Origin: Firmicutes bacterium ASF500
GTDB lineage: Bacteria > Bacillota > Clostridia > Oscillospirales > Oscillospiraceae
DNA length: 64,000 nucleotides
Assembly (NCBI GenBank): GCA_000492175.2
Contig: CP097573.1
Coordinates: 2,852,001-2,916,000, forward strand
Direction: 5' to 3'
A program made the position numbers and the translations under genes. The notes beneath the pieces are model-generated. The model was not told the DNA's origin, ran no database searches, and saw only the letters and a program-made list of their open reading frames with translations. Below are positions 33,405 through 41,351 of the stretch, piece after piece (the stretch's first letter is position 1; each line of letters begins with the position of its first letter).

Positions 33405-34937
33405 TCAGCTCAGCGCTCCTGTCACTTGCTCGGCCACCCGGATCAATCCGCCCGAGTGGATAAAGTCCTTCAGGTACTCAATGTAGGGATGGAGCAGCAT
33501 GTCCTTCTCCATCACCGGCACGGTCTTGCCGATTTCGGCCAGCACCGCCGCCGTGGCGGGGGCGCGGCTCACGTCCGGGTCCACGAACTGCTGCACCTCA
33601 TACACGCTGAGCAGCTCGATGGCCAGCATGTACTCCAGCTTCTCCGCCATGGGCCCCGACTTCTTGCAGGCGTTGTAGCCCATGGCTACGTAGTCCTCCT
33701 GGTTGCCGCAGGTGGGGGTGTTGTCGATGGTGGAGGGGGTGGCAAGCATCCGCATCTCGTTCAACAGGCCGGCCTGGACATACTGGGGGATCATCAGCCC
33801 GGAGTTCAGCCCCGGCTCCTTGATGCAGAAGAAGGGGTAGCCCGACAGAGAGCCGTCCACAATGCGGTTGTTCCGCCGCTCGGACATCTTCGCCAAGCCC
33901 ACGGCGGCGATGCAGGCGCTGTCCATCTCCATGCCCACATAGGCCGAGTCGGCGTTGCAGGCGGAGATCACGTCCTCGTTGCCCTTCTCCGGCCAGATGA
34001 TGGGGTTGTCACAGCAGGAGTTCATCTCGATCTCGATGGTCTTTTTCGCGTCCTCCAGGGTCTTCCGGGCCGCGCCGTGGAGCTGGGGGATGCACCGCAG
34101 GGACAGGGCGTCCTGGACCCGGCTGCCCCGGTACTTCTCCATGATGCCCGACCCTTTCAGCATCCGGCGGACATTCTCCGAGGCGTTGAGCTGGTCGGGG
34201 TGGGGACGGACGGCCATCACCCGGGGGTCAAAGGCGTTGATGACCCCCTTCATAGCCTCCAGGGACATAGCCCCCACGATATCGGCGGACTTGGCGGCGT
34301 TGAGCATGTCGTAGAGAGCCAAGGCGGCCATCGCGGTGGCGGAGGTGGTGCCGGACACCAGGGCCAGGCCCTCCTTGGAGCTGAGCTCCATAGGCTCCAT
34401 CCCGGCCCGGGCCAACGCCTCGGCCCCCTCCAGCAGCTCACCCTGATAATAGGCCTTCCCCCGGCCCAGCAGGACCAGGGCCATATGGGCCTCGGGGGAG
34501 AGGTAGCCCACGCTGCCGTCCCCGGGGGCGTAGGGGGTCAGACCGGCGTTGAGGAAGTCCCGGTACTTCTCCAGCACACACATCCGCACGCCGCTGTACC
34601 CCTGGCCGATGTTTTGCAGTACCATGAGCATGATGCCCCGCACCCGCTCCACGCTCAGGGGCTCGCCCACCGAGACGGAGTGGGACAGAATGATATTTTC
34701 CTGGAGCTGGGCGGTCTCCTTCTTGTCGATGGCCTTGGTACACAGGGCCCCGAAGCCGGTGGTGACGCCGTACATCACCCGCTCCTCCTCCACCCACCGC
34801 TCCACCAGAGCCCGGGAGCGGGCCACCCGCTCCGTGTACGCGGGGGAAAACTCCACCTTCCGCCCGAACCGGGCCACGGAGACGAAGTCCTCCAGGGTGA
34901 TGGGCTCGCCCAGAGTTAACGTATCCTTGATTTCCAT
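33405..34937 (-). CDS. aromatic amino acid lyase-family protein lacking the MIO triad, candidate ergothionase
   Basis: The 510-residue protein has the histidine ammonia-lyase fold: YGVTTGFG (56-63, with the catalytic Tyr), SRVQDALSLRCIPQLHGAAR (273-292) and NSCCDNPII (306-314). The cofactor loop reads GSVGYLSPEAHMAL (141-154), where MIO enzymes have GSVGASGDLAPLAH, so the Ala-Ser-Gly that forms MIO is deleted. The Tyr of QDxYS is Leu. Ergothionase is a known MIO-less member of this superfamily; it removes trimethylamine, a good leaving group, from ergothioneine. The BCCT transporter upstream fits a betaine substrate. Other aromatic betaines such as hercynine are possible; histidine itself is unlikely. 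ATG 34937 is preferred over 34946 for its spacing from AGGAAGG. Confidence 0.75.
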   Translation of the reverse strand: MEIKDTLTLGEPITLEDFVSVARFGRKVEFSPAYTERVARSRALVERWVEEERVMYGVTTGFGALCTKAIDKKETAQLQENIILSHSVSVGEPLSVERVRGIMLMVLQNIGQGYSGVRMCVLEKYRDFLNAGLTPYAPGDGSVGYLSPEAHMALVLLGRGKAYYQGELLEGAEALARAGMEPMELSSKEGLALVSGTTSATAMAALALYDMLNAAKSADIVGAMSLEAMKGVINAFDPRVMAVRPHPDQLNASENVRRMLKGSGIMEKYRGSRVQDALSLRCIPQLHGAARKTLEDAKKTIEIEMNSCCDNPIIWPEKGNEDVISACNADSAYVGMEMDSACIAAVGLAKMSERRNNRIVDGSLSGYPFFCIKEPGLNSGLMIPQYVQAGLLNEMRMLATPSTIDNTPTCGNQEDYVAMGYNACKKSGPMAEKLEYMLAIELLSVYEVQQFVDPDVSRAPATAAVLAEIGKTVPVMEKDMLLHPYIEYLKDFIHSGGLIRVAEQVTGALS

Positions 34938-34968
34938 GGATTCCATCCCTTCCTGTGGTTGATTTTTT

Positions 34969-35042
34969 GTAGGGCGCGACGACCCGGCGCGCCGTTTTTT
35001 GGTTTTGCTCAGAAGCGGCGGGCCGGGGTCCTCCCGCCCTAC
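34969..35042. repeat. GTAGGG-CCCTAC element between the BCCT and lyase genes
   Basis: GTAGGGCGCGACGACCCGGC opens and GCCGGGGTCCTCCCGCCCTAC-type sequence closes the 74-bp element; the arms are imperfect complements and can fold in the mRNA between the two genes. Confidence 0.85.
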
Positions 35043-35050
35043 AGAGGGAG

Positions 35051-36628
35051 TTACCCCTCGATCTGGTCCACGCTGTCCACGATGTCCTTTTTGGTCTCGG
35101 GGTCGAAGAAGAACACCTTAAAGGCCGCGGCCACCTGGAAGATAAACACCACCAGCACCACGAAACCGCCGCAGGCCGCCAGATATTTCACGCCGTCCAC
35201 GCCCTGAGCGCCGCCGCCGAAGGCCACCATAATGCAGGCGATCACGCCGATGGACACGCCCCAGACGATTTTCTGCCAGATGGCGGGCTCCTCGTCGTGG
35301 CGGGCTCCGCTGGTGCACAGGGCGGCGATGGTGGTGGACATGGTGTCCGCCGTGGTGGAGAAGGCGGCGATGAGGGCCAGGATGATAACGGGAATGATAA
35401 TCATGCCCAGGGGGACGTTCTTGAGGAACTCCCACAGACCGGCGGTGGCGCCGCCGGCGTTGATGGCGGCAATGATGTCGGCGCTGCCGCTCTTCTGCCA
35501 CTCCAGGGCGGTGGAGCCCCACACGGAGAACCACACAAAGCCGAAGGAGGCGGGCAGAATCCAGTTGACGATGAGGAACTGCCGCACGGTGCGGCCGTAA
35601 GCGATGATGGCGAAGAAGATGCCCATCAGGGGGGCGTAGGCGATCCAGATGGCCCAGTCATACATGGTCCACCAGGTGACCAGGGCGGAGCCGCCCACAG
35701 TGTAGGGGTCGAAGCCCCACATCCAGAACCGGTCCAGCCAGTAGCCCAAGCCCACGTTGGCCATATTCAAAATGTAGATGGTGGGGCCGATGATGAACAG
35801 CAGGACCAGCAGCACATAGAAGATCTTGGAGGTCAGTCCGGCCAGCCACTTGATGCCCTTGTCGATGCCGGTGACCGAGGCGATGGTAAAGGTGATGGTG
35901 ATAATGGCGGTGAGGGCCATCCACACGATGGGGCCCTGCTGTACGCCGTAGGCGGAGTAGAGGCCGGAGCCGATGAGGGCCAGACCGGCGCCCAGAGAGG
36001 AGGCCAGACCCAGAGCGATAGCCAGCACAGACAGCACGTCCACCAGCACCACCCAGATGCCCTGAGTCACCTTCTCCCCAAAGATGGGGGTGAGGGAAGC
36101 CGCTACAGAGAGTTGTTTTTTACGATTGAAATACATATAGGCGATGAGCACGCCGGACATGGCGTACATGGCGTAGGGGATGAAGGTCCAGTTATAGAAG
36201 CAGCGGCCCATGGCGAACAGCTCCGCGTCCTGGGTCAGGGGGGTGATGCCGTAGCCGTCCAGCTCGCCGTAGATGTTGCCGTAGTAGATGAGCACCTCGT
36301 TGACGCCGTAAGTAATCAGACCGGTGGCGATGCCGCCGGTGAGGGTCATGGCGAACCAGGAGCCGAAGGAGTGCTTGGCTTTGGCCTCCGGGCCGCCGAA
36401 GCGGATCTTGCCCACCTTGGTGAACATCAGCAGACAGGCCAGCAGCAGGGTGACCATCGCCACGATCTGATACAGCCAGCCGAAGGTGCTCAGCGACCAG
36501 TCGAACATGGTATAGGTGACCTCGGTCAGCCAGGCGTTGTTGACGATGCCCAGCAGGGCCGCGCCGCCGATGACCACAAAGCAGGGGATGAATACGTTCC
36601 ATCGGATCGGTTTGTTTTCGTGTTTCAT
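35051..36628 (-). CDS. BCCT-family betaine/carnitine/choline transporter
   Basis: The 525-residue protein has twelve membrane helices and the BCCT signature WTMYDWAIWIAYAPLMGIFF followed by YGRTVRQF. The aromatic box normally reads WxWWxxW in BetP; here it is W-A-I-W-I-A-Y, with the final Tyr as in CaiT-type carnitine exchangers. NxxTDGxS-like regions (KNAWLTEVTYTMF at helix 1) fit the family. It should carry a trimethylammonium compound, by ion symport or exchange. ATG 36628 after GGAGAGAAAC; first gene of a sigma-54-driven operon with the lyase. Confidence 0.92.
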   Translation of the reverse strand: MKHENKPIRWNVFIPCFVVIGGAALLGIVNNAWLTEVTYTMFDWSLSTFGWLYQIVAMVTLLLACLLMFTKVGKIRFGGPEAKAKHSFGSWFAMTLTGGIATGLITYGVNEVLIYYGNIYGELDGYGITPLTQDAELFAMGRCFYNWTFIPYAMYAMSGVLIAYMYFNRKKQLSVAASLTPIFGEKVTQGIWVVLVDVLSVLAIALGLASSLGAGLALIGSGLYSAYGVQQGPIVWMALTAIITITFTIASVTGIDKGIKWLAGLTSKIFYVLLVLLFIIGPTIYILNMANVGLGYWLDRFWMWGFDPYTVGGSALVTWWTMYDWAIWIAYAPLMGIFFAIIAYGRTVRQFLIVNWILPASFGFVWFSVWGSTALEWQKSGSADIIAAINAGGATAGLWEFLKNVPLGMIIIPVIILALIAAFSTTADTMSTTIAALCTSGARHDEEPAIWQKIVWGVSIGVIACIMVAFGGGAQGVDGVKYLAACGGFVVLVVFIFQVAAAFKVFFFDPETKKDIVDSVDQIEG

Positions 36629-36638
36629 GTTTCTCTCC

Positions 36639-36660
36639 GTATGCGGCGGGAGCCGCATAC
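36639..36660 (-). promoter_or_regulatory. hairpin in the BCCT leader
   Basis: GTATGCGGC and GCCGCATAC flank GGGA within the roughly 54-base leader, 10 bases before the ATG. It has no U-tract; it may affect mRNA stability or translation. Confidence 0.5.
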
Positions 36661-36692
36661 TCTCCTTTCCTGTTATTCTGCTATATTTATGA

Positions 36693-36708
36693 AGCAAGCT
36701 TCGGGCCA
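36693..36708 (-). promoter_or_regulatory. sigma-54 (-24/-12) promoter of the BCCT-lyase operon
   Basis: The minus strand reads TGGCCCGAAGCTTGCT, one mismatch from the consensus TGGCACGN4TTGCT, with GG and GC exactly 10 bases apart. The start site would be near 36682. It lies between the divergent activator gene and the transporter, as expected. Confidence 0.85.
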
Positions 36709-36748
36709 ACCCGGTCGAAAGAGAGGAGATTAAGAGAAATTTATATTA

Positions 36749-36860
36749 TTTGCACAGATTTGCTCCGTTCAGATTGTGCAAACCATCCACAGAAAATGCG
36801 GGCCGCGCAGTACCGCCCCTGGGTGCGGCTGGGTCTTTATGCAAAATTTCTTTGCATATC
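36749..36860. promoter_or_regulatory. two TGCAAA dyads, probable enhancer (UAS) for the sigma-54 activator
   Basis: TTTGCACA (36749-36756) and TGTGCAAA (36775-36782) form one inverted pair; TATGCAAA and TTTGCATA around ATTTC (about 36839-36859) form a second. They lie 40 to 165 bases upstream of the -24 box, the usual place for activator sites. The rest of this intergenic region carries only the divergent promoters. Confidence 0.65.
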
Positions 36861-36881
36861 GCAAAAATTTGGTGCACCTTC

Positions 36882-36910
36882 TTGACAACCGCCCCGCCTT
36901 CCGGTAAACT
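36882..36910 (+). promoter_or_regulatory. sigma-A promoter of the sigma-54 activator gene
   Basis: TTGACA (36882-36887), 17 bases, TAAACT (36905-36910). Confidence 0.8.
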
Positions 36911-36961
36911 GACCCTTGCGGGGCCCTGTGCCCCAAGCGTTTGGAGGGGAGGGGGCGCGCT

Positions 36962-38614
36962 GTGCTTTACGACATCCTGTTCACCCTGGACGCCCAGGGG
37001 CGTTTCTGCGGCGTCTCCTGGGGGAGCCGGGAGGCGGAGGATCTGTATCGGGACCTCTTTGAGAGCTGGGCCGGCAGCGGCCGGATGGCTAACACCGCCT
37101 TCGACCTCCCCGAGGGCGCGTCCAGCGGACAGTTTATCTGGGAGGAGAGCGCCTTTTCCTTTCAGATTCTCCCCGCCCCGGAGAACACCCGCTGGCTGCT
37201 GCTCAAGCGGGTGGACCAGCGGCCCTATCTCCTGGCCCGGGCTCTGGACCAGATCACCGACGGGGTGCAGATTTATGACAAAAACGCCTGCGCCGTCTTC
37301 TTCAACCGGGCCAGCCGGGGCATCTCCCACATCCCCAGCGGGGTCAATATAGAGGGGCGGCACCTCCTGGACCTGTATAACCTGGACGAGAGCGTCAGCA
37401 CCACCATGACCGCCCTCCAGACCCAGGCCCCGGTGATCGACCGGGTGGACAGCTTCCGGGCCAACGACTTCAGCACCGCCCCCATCGCCTCGGCCAACAC
37501 CTCCTACCCCATCTTCCGGGAGGGGGAACTGCTGGGGGCGGTGGTCTTTGAGCAGACGGCGGACATCGTGGGCGCCAACATCAAGAAGCTGGAGGCCACC
37601 CGGCGGGCTCTCAGCTCCTTTCAGAACAAGCCGCCGAACATCAGCTTTTCCGGCTATACCTTCGATAACGTGATTGGCAGCTGTCCCAAGCTGCGGGAGG
37701 CGGTGGCCCTGGCCCAGCGGGTGGCCCCCCAGGATAGTCCCATCCTCCTGGTGGGGGAGACGGGTACGGGCAAGGAGATCTTCGCCCAGAGCATTCACCG
37801 GGCCAGCCGCCGCCGGGGCGGCAAGTTTCTAGCCATCAACTGCGCCGCCGTCCCGGAGACGCTGATTGAAAGCCTCCTCTTCGGCACCAAAAAGGGCAGC
37901 TTTACCGGCAGTGAGGACAAGGCGGGCTATCTGGAGGAGGCCGCCGGGGGCACTCTGTTTCTGGACGAGCTGAACTCCATGAGCCTGGCGATGCAGTCCA
38001 AAATTCTGCGGGTCCTTCAGGAAAAAACCTTCCGCCGGGTGGGGGGCAGTCAGGATCTGCGGCTGGATGTGCGGGTGATCTCCTCCTGCAACGAGGACCC
38101 CTTCAAGGCCATTTCGGAAAATACCTTCCGCCGGGACCTGTTCTACCGGCTGTCCACGGTGATGATCGAGCTGCCCCCCCTCCGGGACCACCTGGAGGAC
38201 CTGGAGGAGCTGATCCGCTACCGCCTGGACGCCACCGCCTACCAGTTTGTCCGGGCGGTCACCCGGATCGAGCCGGAGGTCTACGCCCTCCTGCGCTCCT
38301 ACCACTGGCCGGGCAACGTGCGGGAGCTGTTCCACGTGCTGGACTACGCCCAGAACGTCACCGACTCCGAGCTCATCGGGGCGCGGCACCTGCCCCCCTA
38401 CCTCCTCAAGCACCGCGCTGAGCCCGCCGCCCCCATCCAGCCGGTGGATTTCTCCCAAAAGACCCTGCAAGGGCTGATGGACGACTATGAGAGGCAGATC
38501 ATCGCCCAGGCCCTGGAGCACTGCGGCTACAACATCTCTCAAACCGCCCAGGCGCTGGGCATTCTGCGGCAGAGCCTGCAATACCGCATCAGAAAATACG
38601 GACTGATCTTTTGA
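36962..38614 (+). CDS. sigma-54-dependent enhancer-binding activator (PAS-AAA+-Fis HTH, RocR-like)
   Basis: The 550-residue protein has an N-terminal sensory region with a PAS-like part (residues 90-200: ARALDQITDGVQIYDKNACA), an AAA+ domain with Walker A GETGTGKE (265-272), the sigma-54 contact loop as GSFTG (312-316, usually GAFTG), Walker B GGTLFLDEL (329-337), FRRDLFYRLS and HWPGNVREL, and a Fis-type HTH at the end (NISQTAQALGILRQSLQYRI). It binds upstream dyads and opens sigma-54 promoters on sensing a ligand, perhaps the betaine. The start is GTG 36962, 7 bases after GGAGGGGAGGGGG; TTG 36941 is less likely. Confidence 0.93.
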   Translation: MLYDILFTLDAQGRFCGVSWGSREAEDLYRDLFESWAGSGRMANTAFDLPEGASSGQFIWEESAFSFQILPAPENTRWLLLKRVDQRPYLLARALDQITDGVQIYDKNACAVFFNRASRGISHIPSGVNIEGRHLLDLYNLDESVSTTMTALQTQAPVIDRVDSFRANDFSTAPIASANTSYPIFREGELLGAVVFEQTADIVGANIKKLEATRRALSSFQNKPPNISFSGYTFDNVIGSCPKLREAVALAQRVAPQDSPILLVGETGTGKEIFAQSIHRASRRRGGKFLAINCAAVPETLIESLLFGTKKGSFTGSEDKAGYLEEAAGGTLFLDELNSMSLAMQSKILRVLQEKTFRRVGGSQDLRLDVRVISSCNEDPFKAISENTFRRDLFYRLSTVMIELPPLRDHLEDLEELIRYRLDATAYQFVRAVTRIEPEVYALLRSYHWPGNVRELFHVLDYAQNVTDSELIGARHLPPYLLKHRAEPAAPIQPVDFSQKTLQGLMDDYERQIIAQALEHCGYNISQTAQALGILRQSLQYRIRKYGLIF

Positions 38615-38630
38615 CGGCCAGGAGGCGTTT

Positions 38631-39983
38631 ATGATGGAATTATCCCAGGTACAGACCCAACAGCTGAATCACCAGCAGCTGATGGGATTAAAGGTGCTCC
38701 AGATGGGGACCATGGAGCTGGAGCAGTATCTCCGCGAGCTGACCCAGGACAACCCCCTGGTGGACCTGGAGCCGGAGGCCCCCGTCCCGGAGAAGGAGGA
38801 CGAGCTGCTCCAGTATCTCCAGTGGCTGGAGGACAACGACCACCAGAATTTCTACTGCCACCAGCTCAGCGAGGAGGAGCTGGACCCCCTGTCCCGGGTG
38901 GGGACTGACGGCGGTCTGGAGGAGACCCTGTTCCGCTTCCTCTCCCGGCAGCTCTACTCCATGGACCTGGAGGAGGAGACCGCCGAGACGGTGCGGTATC
39001 TGGCCTCCTGCCTGGACGAGCGGGGCTATCTCACCATCCCCCTGGACGAGCTGTCCCGGAGCGGCCGTATCCCCCTCCCCCGGCTGGAGCGGGCGCTGGA
39101 CATCCTCCGGGGGCGGGAGCCCGCCGGGGTGGGGGCGGAGAACCTGTCCCAGTGCCTGGAGCTCCAGCTGAAGCGCATCCACGAGGAGGGCCCCGCCCTG
39201 GACATCGTGCGCCATCACCTGGAGGCGCTGGCCCGGCGGCACTACGCCGCCATCGCCTCCCGGCTGAGCCTGCCCATTGAGGAGGTCAAGGCCGCCGCCG
39301 CCCTCATCCGGGAGCTGGACCCCCGGCCGGGCGCTGTCTTTGACCGGGCGGAGCAGGCCCCCTATATCCTCCCCGACCTCTTTGTGGAGGAGCAGGACGG
39401 GCGGTATTTGGCCCGCCTCCGGAAGCCGGGCCGGCCCCCCTTTCAGATCAACGGCTATTACCGCAGCCTCCTGGCCCAGTCCCAGGACCCCCAGGTGGCG
39501 GACTATCTCCGGGACAAGCTCCATCAGGCGGAGGGCGTCCTTCAGGCGGTGGCCCAGCGGGAGAGCACCCTGCTTCGGTGCGCCCAGGCCATTGTGGACG
39601 CCCAGGCCGATTTCCTCCGCCAGGGCCCCCAGGCCCTGCGGCCCATGACCATGGCCGAGACGGCGGAGCGGCTGGAGCTCCACGAGTCCACCGTCAGCCG
39701 GGCGGTGCGGGACAAGTACATCCAGTGCCCCCAGGGCACCTATCCCCTGAGCTATTTCTTCTCCCGCGGCGCTACCGCGAAGAAGGGGGGCTCACAGGTG
39801 GGAGGGACCGCCGCCCGGCTGATGCTGAAACAGCTCATCGACCAGGAGGACCCCCGCAGCCCCCTGTCCGACCAGAAGCTGTCCGGCCTCATGACTCAGG
39901 CCGGCTGTCCCATCTCCCGGCGGACCGTGGCCAAATACCGGGGAGAGATGAACATACCGGATATGCCCGGACGAAAGCAGTAA
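38631..39983 (+). CDS. rpoN: RNA polymerase sigma-54 factor
   Basis: The 450-residue protein has region I (Gln-rich QVQTQQLNHQQLMGLKVLQM, then LEQYLRELTQDNPLVDL), the core-binding part, the HTH (TMAETAERLELHESTVSRAV, then YIQCPQGTYPLSYFFSRG) and the RpoN box near the end as SRRTVAKYRGEMN (usually ARRTVAKYRE). It lies 16 bases after the activator gene and is probably co-transcribed with it, with AGGAGGCGTTT before ATGATG. Region II is short. Confidence 0.96.
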   Translation: MMELSQVQTQQLNHQQLMGLKVLQMGTMELEQYLRELTQDNPLVDLEPEAPVPEKEDELLQYLQWLEDNDHQNFYCHQLSEEELDPLSRVGTDGGLEETLFRFLSRQLYSMDLEEETAETVRYLASCLDERGYLTIPLDELSRSGRIPLPRLERALDILRGREPAGVGAENLSQCLELQLKRIHEEGPALDIVRHHLEALARRHYAAIASRLSLPIEEVKAAAALIRELDPRPGAVFDRAEQAPYILPDLFVEEQDGRYLARLRKPGRPPFQINGYYRSLLAQSQDPQVADYLRDKLHQAEGVLQAVAQRESTLLRCAQAIVDAQADFLRQGPQALRPMTMAETAERLELHESTVSRAVRDKYIQCPQGTYPLSYFFSRGATAKKGGSQVGGTAARLMLKQLIDQEDPRSPLSDQKLSGLMTQAGCPISRRTVAKYRGEMNIPDMPGRKQ

Positions 39984-39991
39984 AAAATTGA

Positions 39992-40016
39992 GGGCCCGCT
40001 TTTGGCGGGCCCTTCT
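39992..40016 (+). terminator. terminator after rpoN
   Basis: GGGCCCGC and GCGGGCCC around a TTTTG loop, followed by TTCTTCC. Confidence 0.85.
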
Positions 40017-40021
40017 TCCGG

Positions 40022-40375
40022 CTAACGCTTGCGGAAGCCTCTCCATAAAATCACCAGGGCAGAGACGCCGTGCCACAAAAAGCCGATGGGAGTAATCGGG
40101 AACACATGTCCCAATAATGAAAAATGGCCGTGATTATAATGAATCCAATAAAAGCCGGGAAATAAAATAAATATGGAGAATATCACTGCCGTAACTTTTC
40201 GGACCTTTTCATCTTCAACATCTGTCAGCTTCCCCATCATAAAAACGAACAGCAATAACGCGACGCTGTAGCACTGCGTGACGGCGCCTTTGCTGAAATC
40301 TGCCCAGGCATAGAAAAATACCGTTATGATTGTCCAACCATAAAAGAACAGCGTGTAAATTAAACTCACCTCCAT
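40022..40375 (-). CDS. small membrane protein of unknown function
   Basis: The 117-residue protein has four hydrophobic helices (IYTLFFYGWTIITVFFYAWA, YSVALLLFVFMMG, VTAVIFSIFILFPGFYWIHY, LWHGVSALVILWRGF). The composition is AT-richer than its surroundings, which suggests acquisition. No family was recognised. Its ATG follows the stop of a 37-codon frame by 5 bases; the ribosome site is weak. Confidence 0.65.
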   Translation of the reverse strand: MEVSLIYTLFFYGWTIITVFFYAWADFSKGAVTQCYSVALLLFVFMMGKLTDVEDEKVRKVTAVIFSIFILFPGFYWIHYNHGHFSLLGHVFPITPIGFLWHGVSALVILWRGFRKR

Positions 40376-40379
40376 TATT

Positions 40380-40493
40380 TCATATTCTTTGGCTAAATTC
40401 TTCCGAAAAAGCAGCTACGACCTGATCTAACGTATTTTCTACCTGTGATTGCTCGTCTGGATTTTCCGCGACTTGAAAGATGAATCGGGGCAC
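40380..40493 (-). CDS. possible 37-residue protein or gene remnant
   Basis: From a GTG at 40493 the frame reads MPRFIFQVAENPDEQSQVEN and ends AAFSEEFSQRI. The residue make-up looks like real protein (amphipathic acidic helix) and it is coupled to the 117-residue gene by 5 bases. But the start lies inside the terminator hairpin of the gene upstream and there is no clear ribosome site, so it may be the tail of a lost gene. Confidence 0.3.
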   Translation of the reverse strand: MPRFIFQVAENPDEQSQVENTLDQVVAAFSEEFSQRI

Positions 40494-40510
40494 GCCTTTT
40501 GGCGTGCCCC
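40487..40510 (-). terminator. terminator of the phosphoribosyltransferase-like gene
   Basis: GGGGCACGCC and GGCGTGCCCC around TTTT (a 10-bp perfect stem) lie 11 bases after the stop codon. The U-tract is poor, so termination strength is uncertain. Confidence 0.65.
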
Positions 40511-40520
40511 TCTGCCCGTT

Positions 40521-41162
40521 TTACAGGGCGGAATAACCATATTTGTCCACGACGGCGTCCAGCTCCTGCTTCTCCCGGCACATGGGGCACTCCTCCGGCA
40601 AATAGCTGGCGTAGCCGGGCAGGTCGTTGGTGTCGAAGAGGGATACCACCGGGATGCCGTCGATCTCCTTCAGGTGGCTGTAGATGGCGGCGATGCCCGC
40701 CACGTTTCCCTTGTAGTACTGGATGCAGTCGATGCCTTTGCGCACCGTGCCGCCGGTGGTCACCGACGCCAGCAGCAGCAACACGTTTTTGCCCTCCAGC
40801 ATGGGGCGGGCGTTGTCCCGGAAGATCAGCTTGCCGCTGGTGCCCACGTTCTCCCGGAGGACGTAAATCTCCCGGCCCGCGTTTATGGAGCGGAACCCGC
40901 CGCCGGTCAGCTTCTGGGCCAGGCAGGTGCCGATCACCCGGGTGCCGTCCATACAGAGAATGGTGTCGATTATCAGGTGCTGGGCCAAATTGCGCTGGGA
41001 CAGCTGTTGGGCCACCGCGTCGGCGTCCCGAATGCAGGACTGCTGGCTGGTCACATCGATGAAGTAGTTGGTGTGGCTGTTCCTGGTGGCGAAATGCCCC
41101 TGGGCCACCCGAAGGGATACGTCACCGACGCTGGTCGGAATCTTAAAAAACCTGGGTTCCAT
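40521..41162 (-). CDS. orotate phosphoribosyltransferase-like PRTase with altered PRPP loop
   Basis: The 213-residue protein resembles PyrE-type phosphoribosyltransferases: DTILCMDGTRVIGTCLAQKL in the middle, then NVLLLLASVTTGGTVRKGID at the PRPP site. The usual acidic pair before the TTGGT loop (VDDVITTGGT) is replaced by LAS, so normal PRPP/Mg2+ chemistry is doubtful. The C-terminus has LPEECPMCREKQELDAVV, with a CxxC pair. It is far from the pyr operon at 53-58 kb. It may be a regulatory or salvage relative rather than a true PyrE. Confidence 0.7.
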   Translation of the reverse strand: MEPRFFKIPTSVGDVSLRVAQGHFATRNSHTNYFIDVTSQQSCIRDADAVAQQLSQRNLAQHLIIDTILCMDGTRVIGTCLAQKLTGGGFRSINAGREIYVLRENVGTSGKLIFRDNARPMLEGKNVLLLLASVTTGGTVRKGIDCIQYYKGNVAGIAAIYSHLKEIDGIPVVSLFDTNDLPGYASYLPEECPMCREKQELDAVVDKYGYSAL

Positions 41163-41208
41163 CGCTGTTCCTCCTTTTCGCTGGTTTGTATGTCATAGTT
41201 ACCCCTTA

Positions 41209-41237
41209 AATATACCATATTTTTCCCGTTTTGTCCA
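41209..41237 (-). promoter_or_regulatory. promoter of the PRTase-like gene
   Basis: Minus strand TGGACA (41232-41237), 17 bases, TATATT (41209-41214). Confidence 0.6.
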
Positions 41238-41288
41238 GCTGTTTTTGTAAATAATCACAAACACTATTTTTCTCCAAAAATATCTGCC

Positions 41289-41317
41289 TTGTAAAGCCGC
41301 CTGAAATCGTATATAAT
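41289..41317 (+). promoter_or_regulatory. promoter of the toxin-antitoxin pair
   Basis: TTGTAA (41289-41294), 17 bases, TATAAT (41312-41317). Confidence 0.75.
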
Positions 41318-41351
41318 ACAGATATAAAAGTGCAGAAACGGAGGTAAGTTT

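Noticed and set aside
33405..34937. Naming the lyase hutH
   Set aside because: The MIO-forming Ala-Ser-Gly is missing and there are no other histidine-degradation genes nearby.
36860..36885. A second sigma-54-like site (GGTGCACC with TTTTTGCG)
   Set aside because: GG and GC are 14 bases apart instead of 10.
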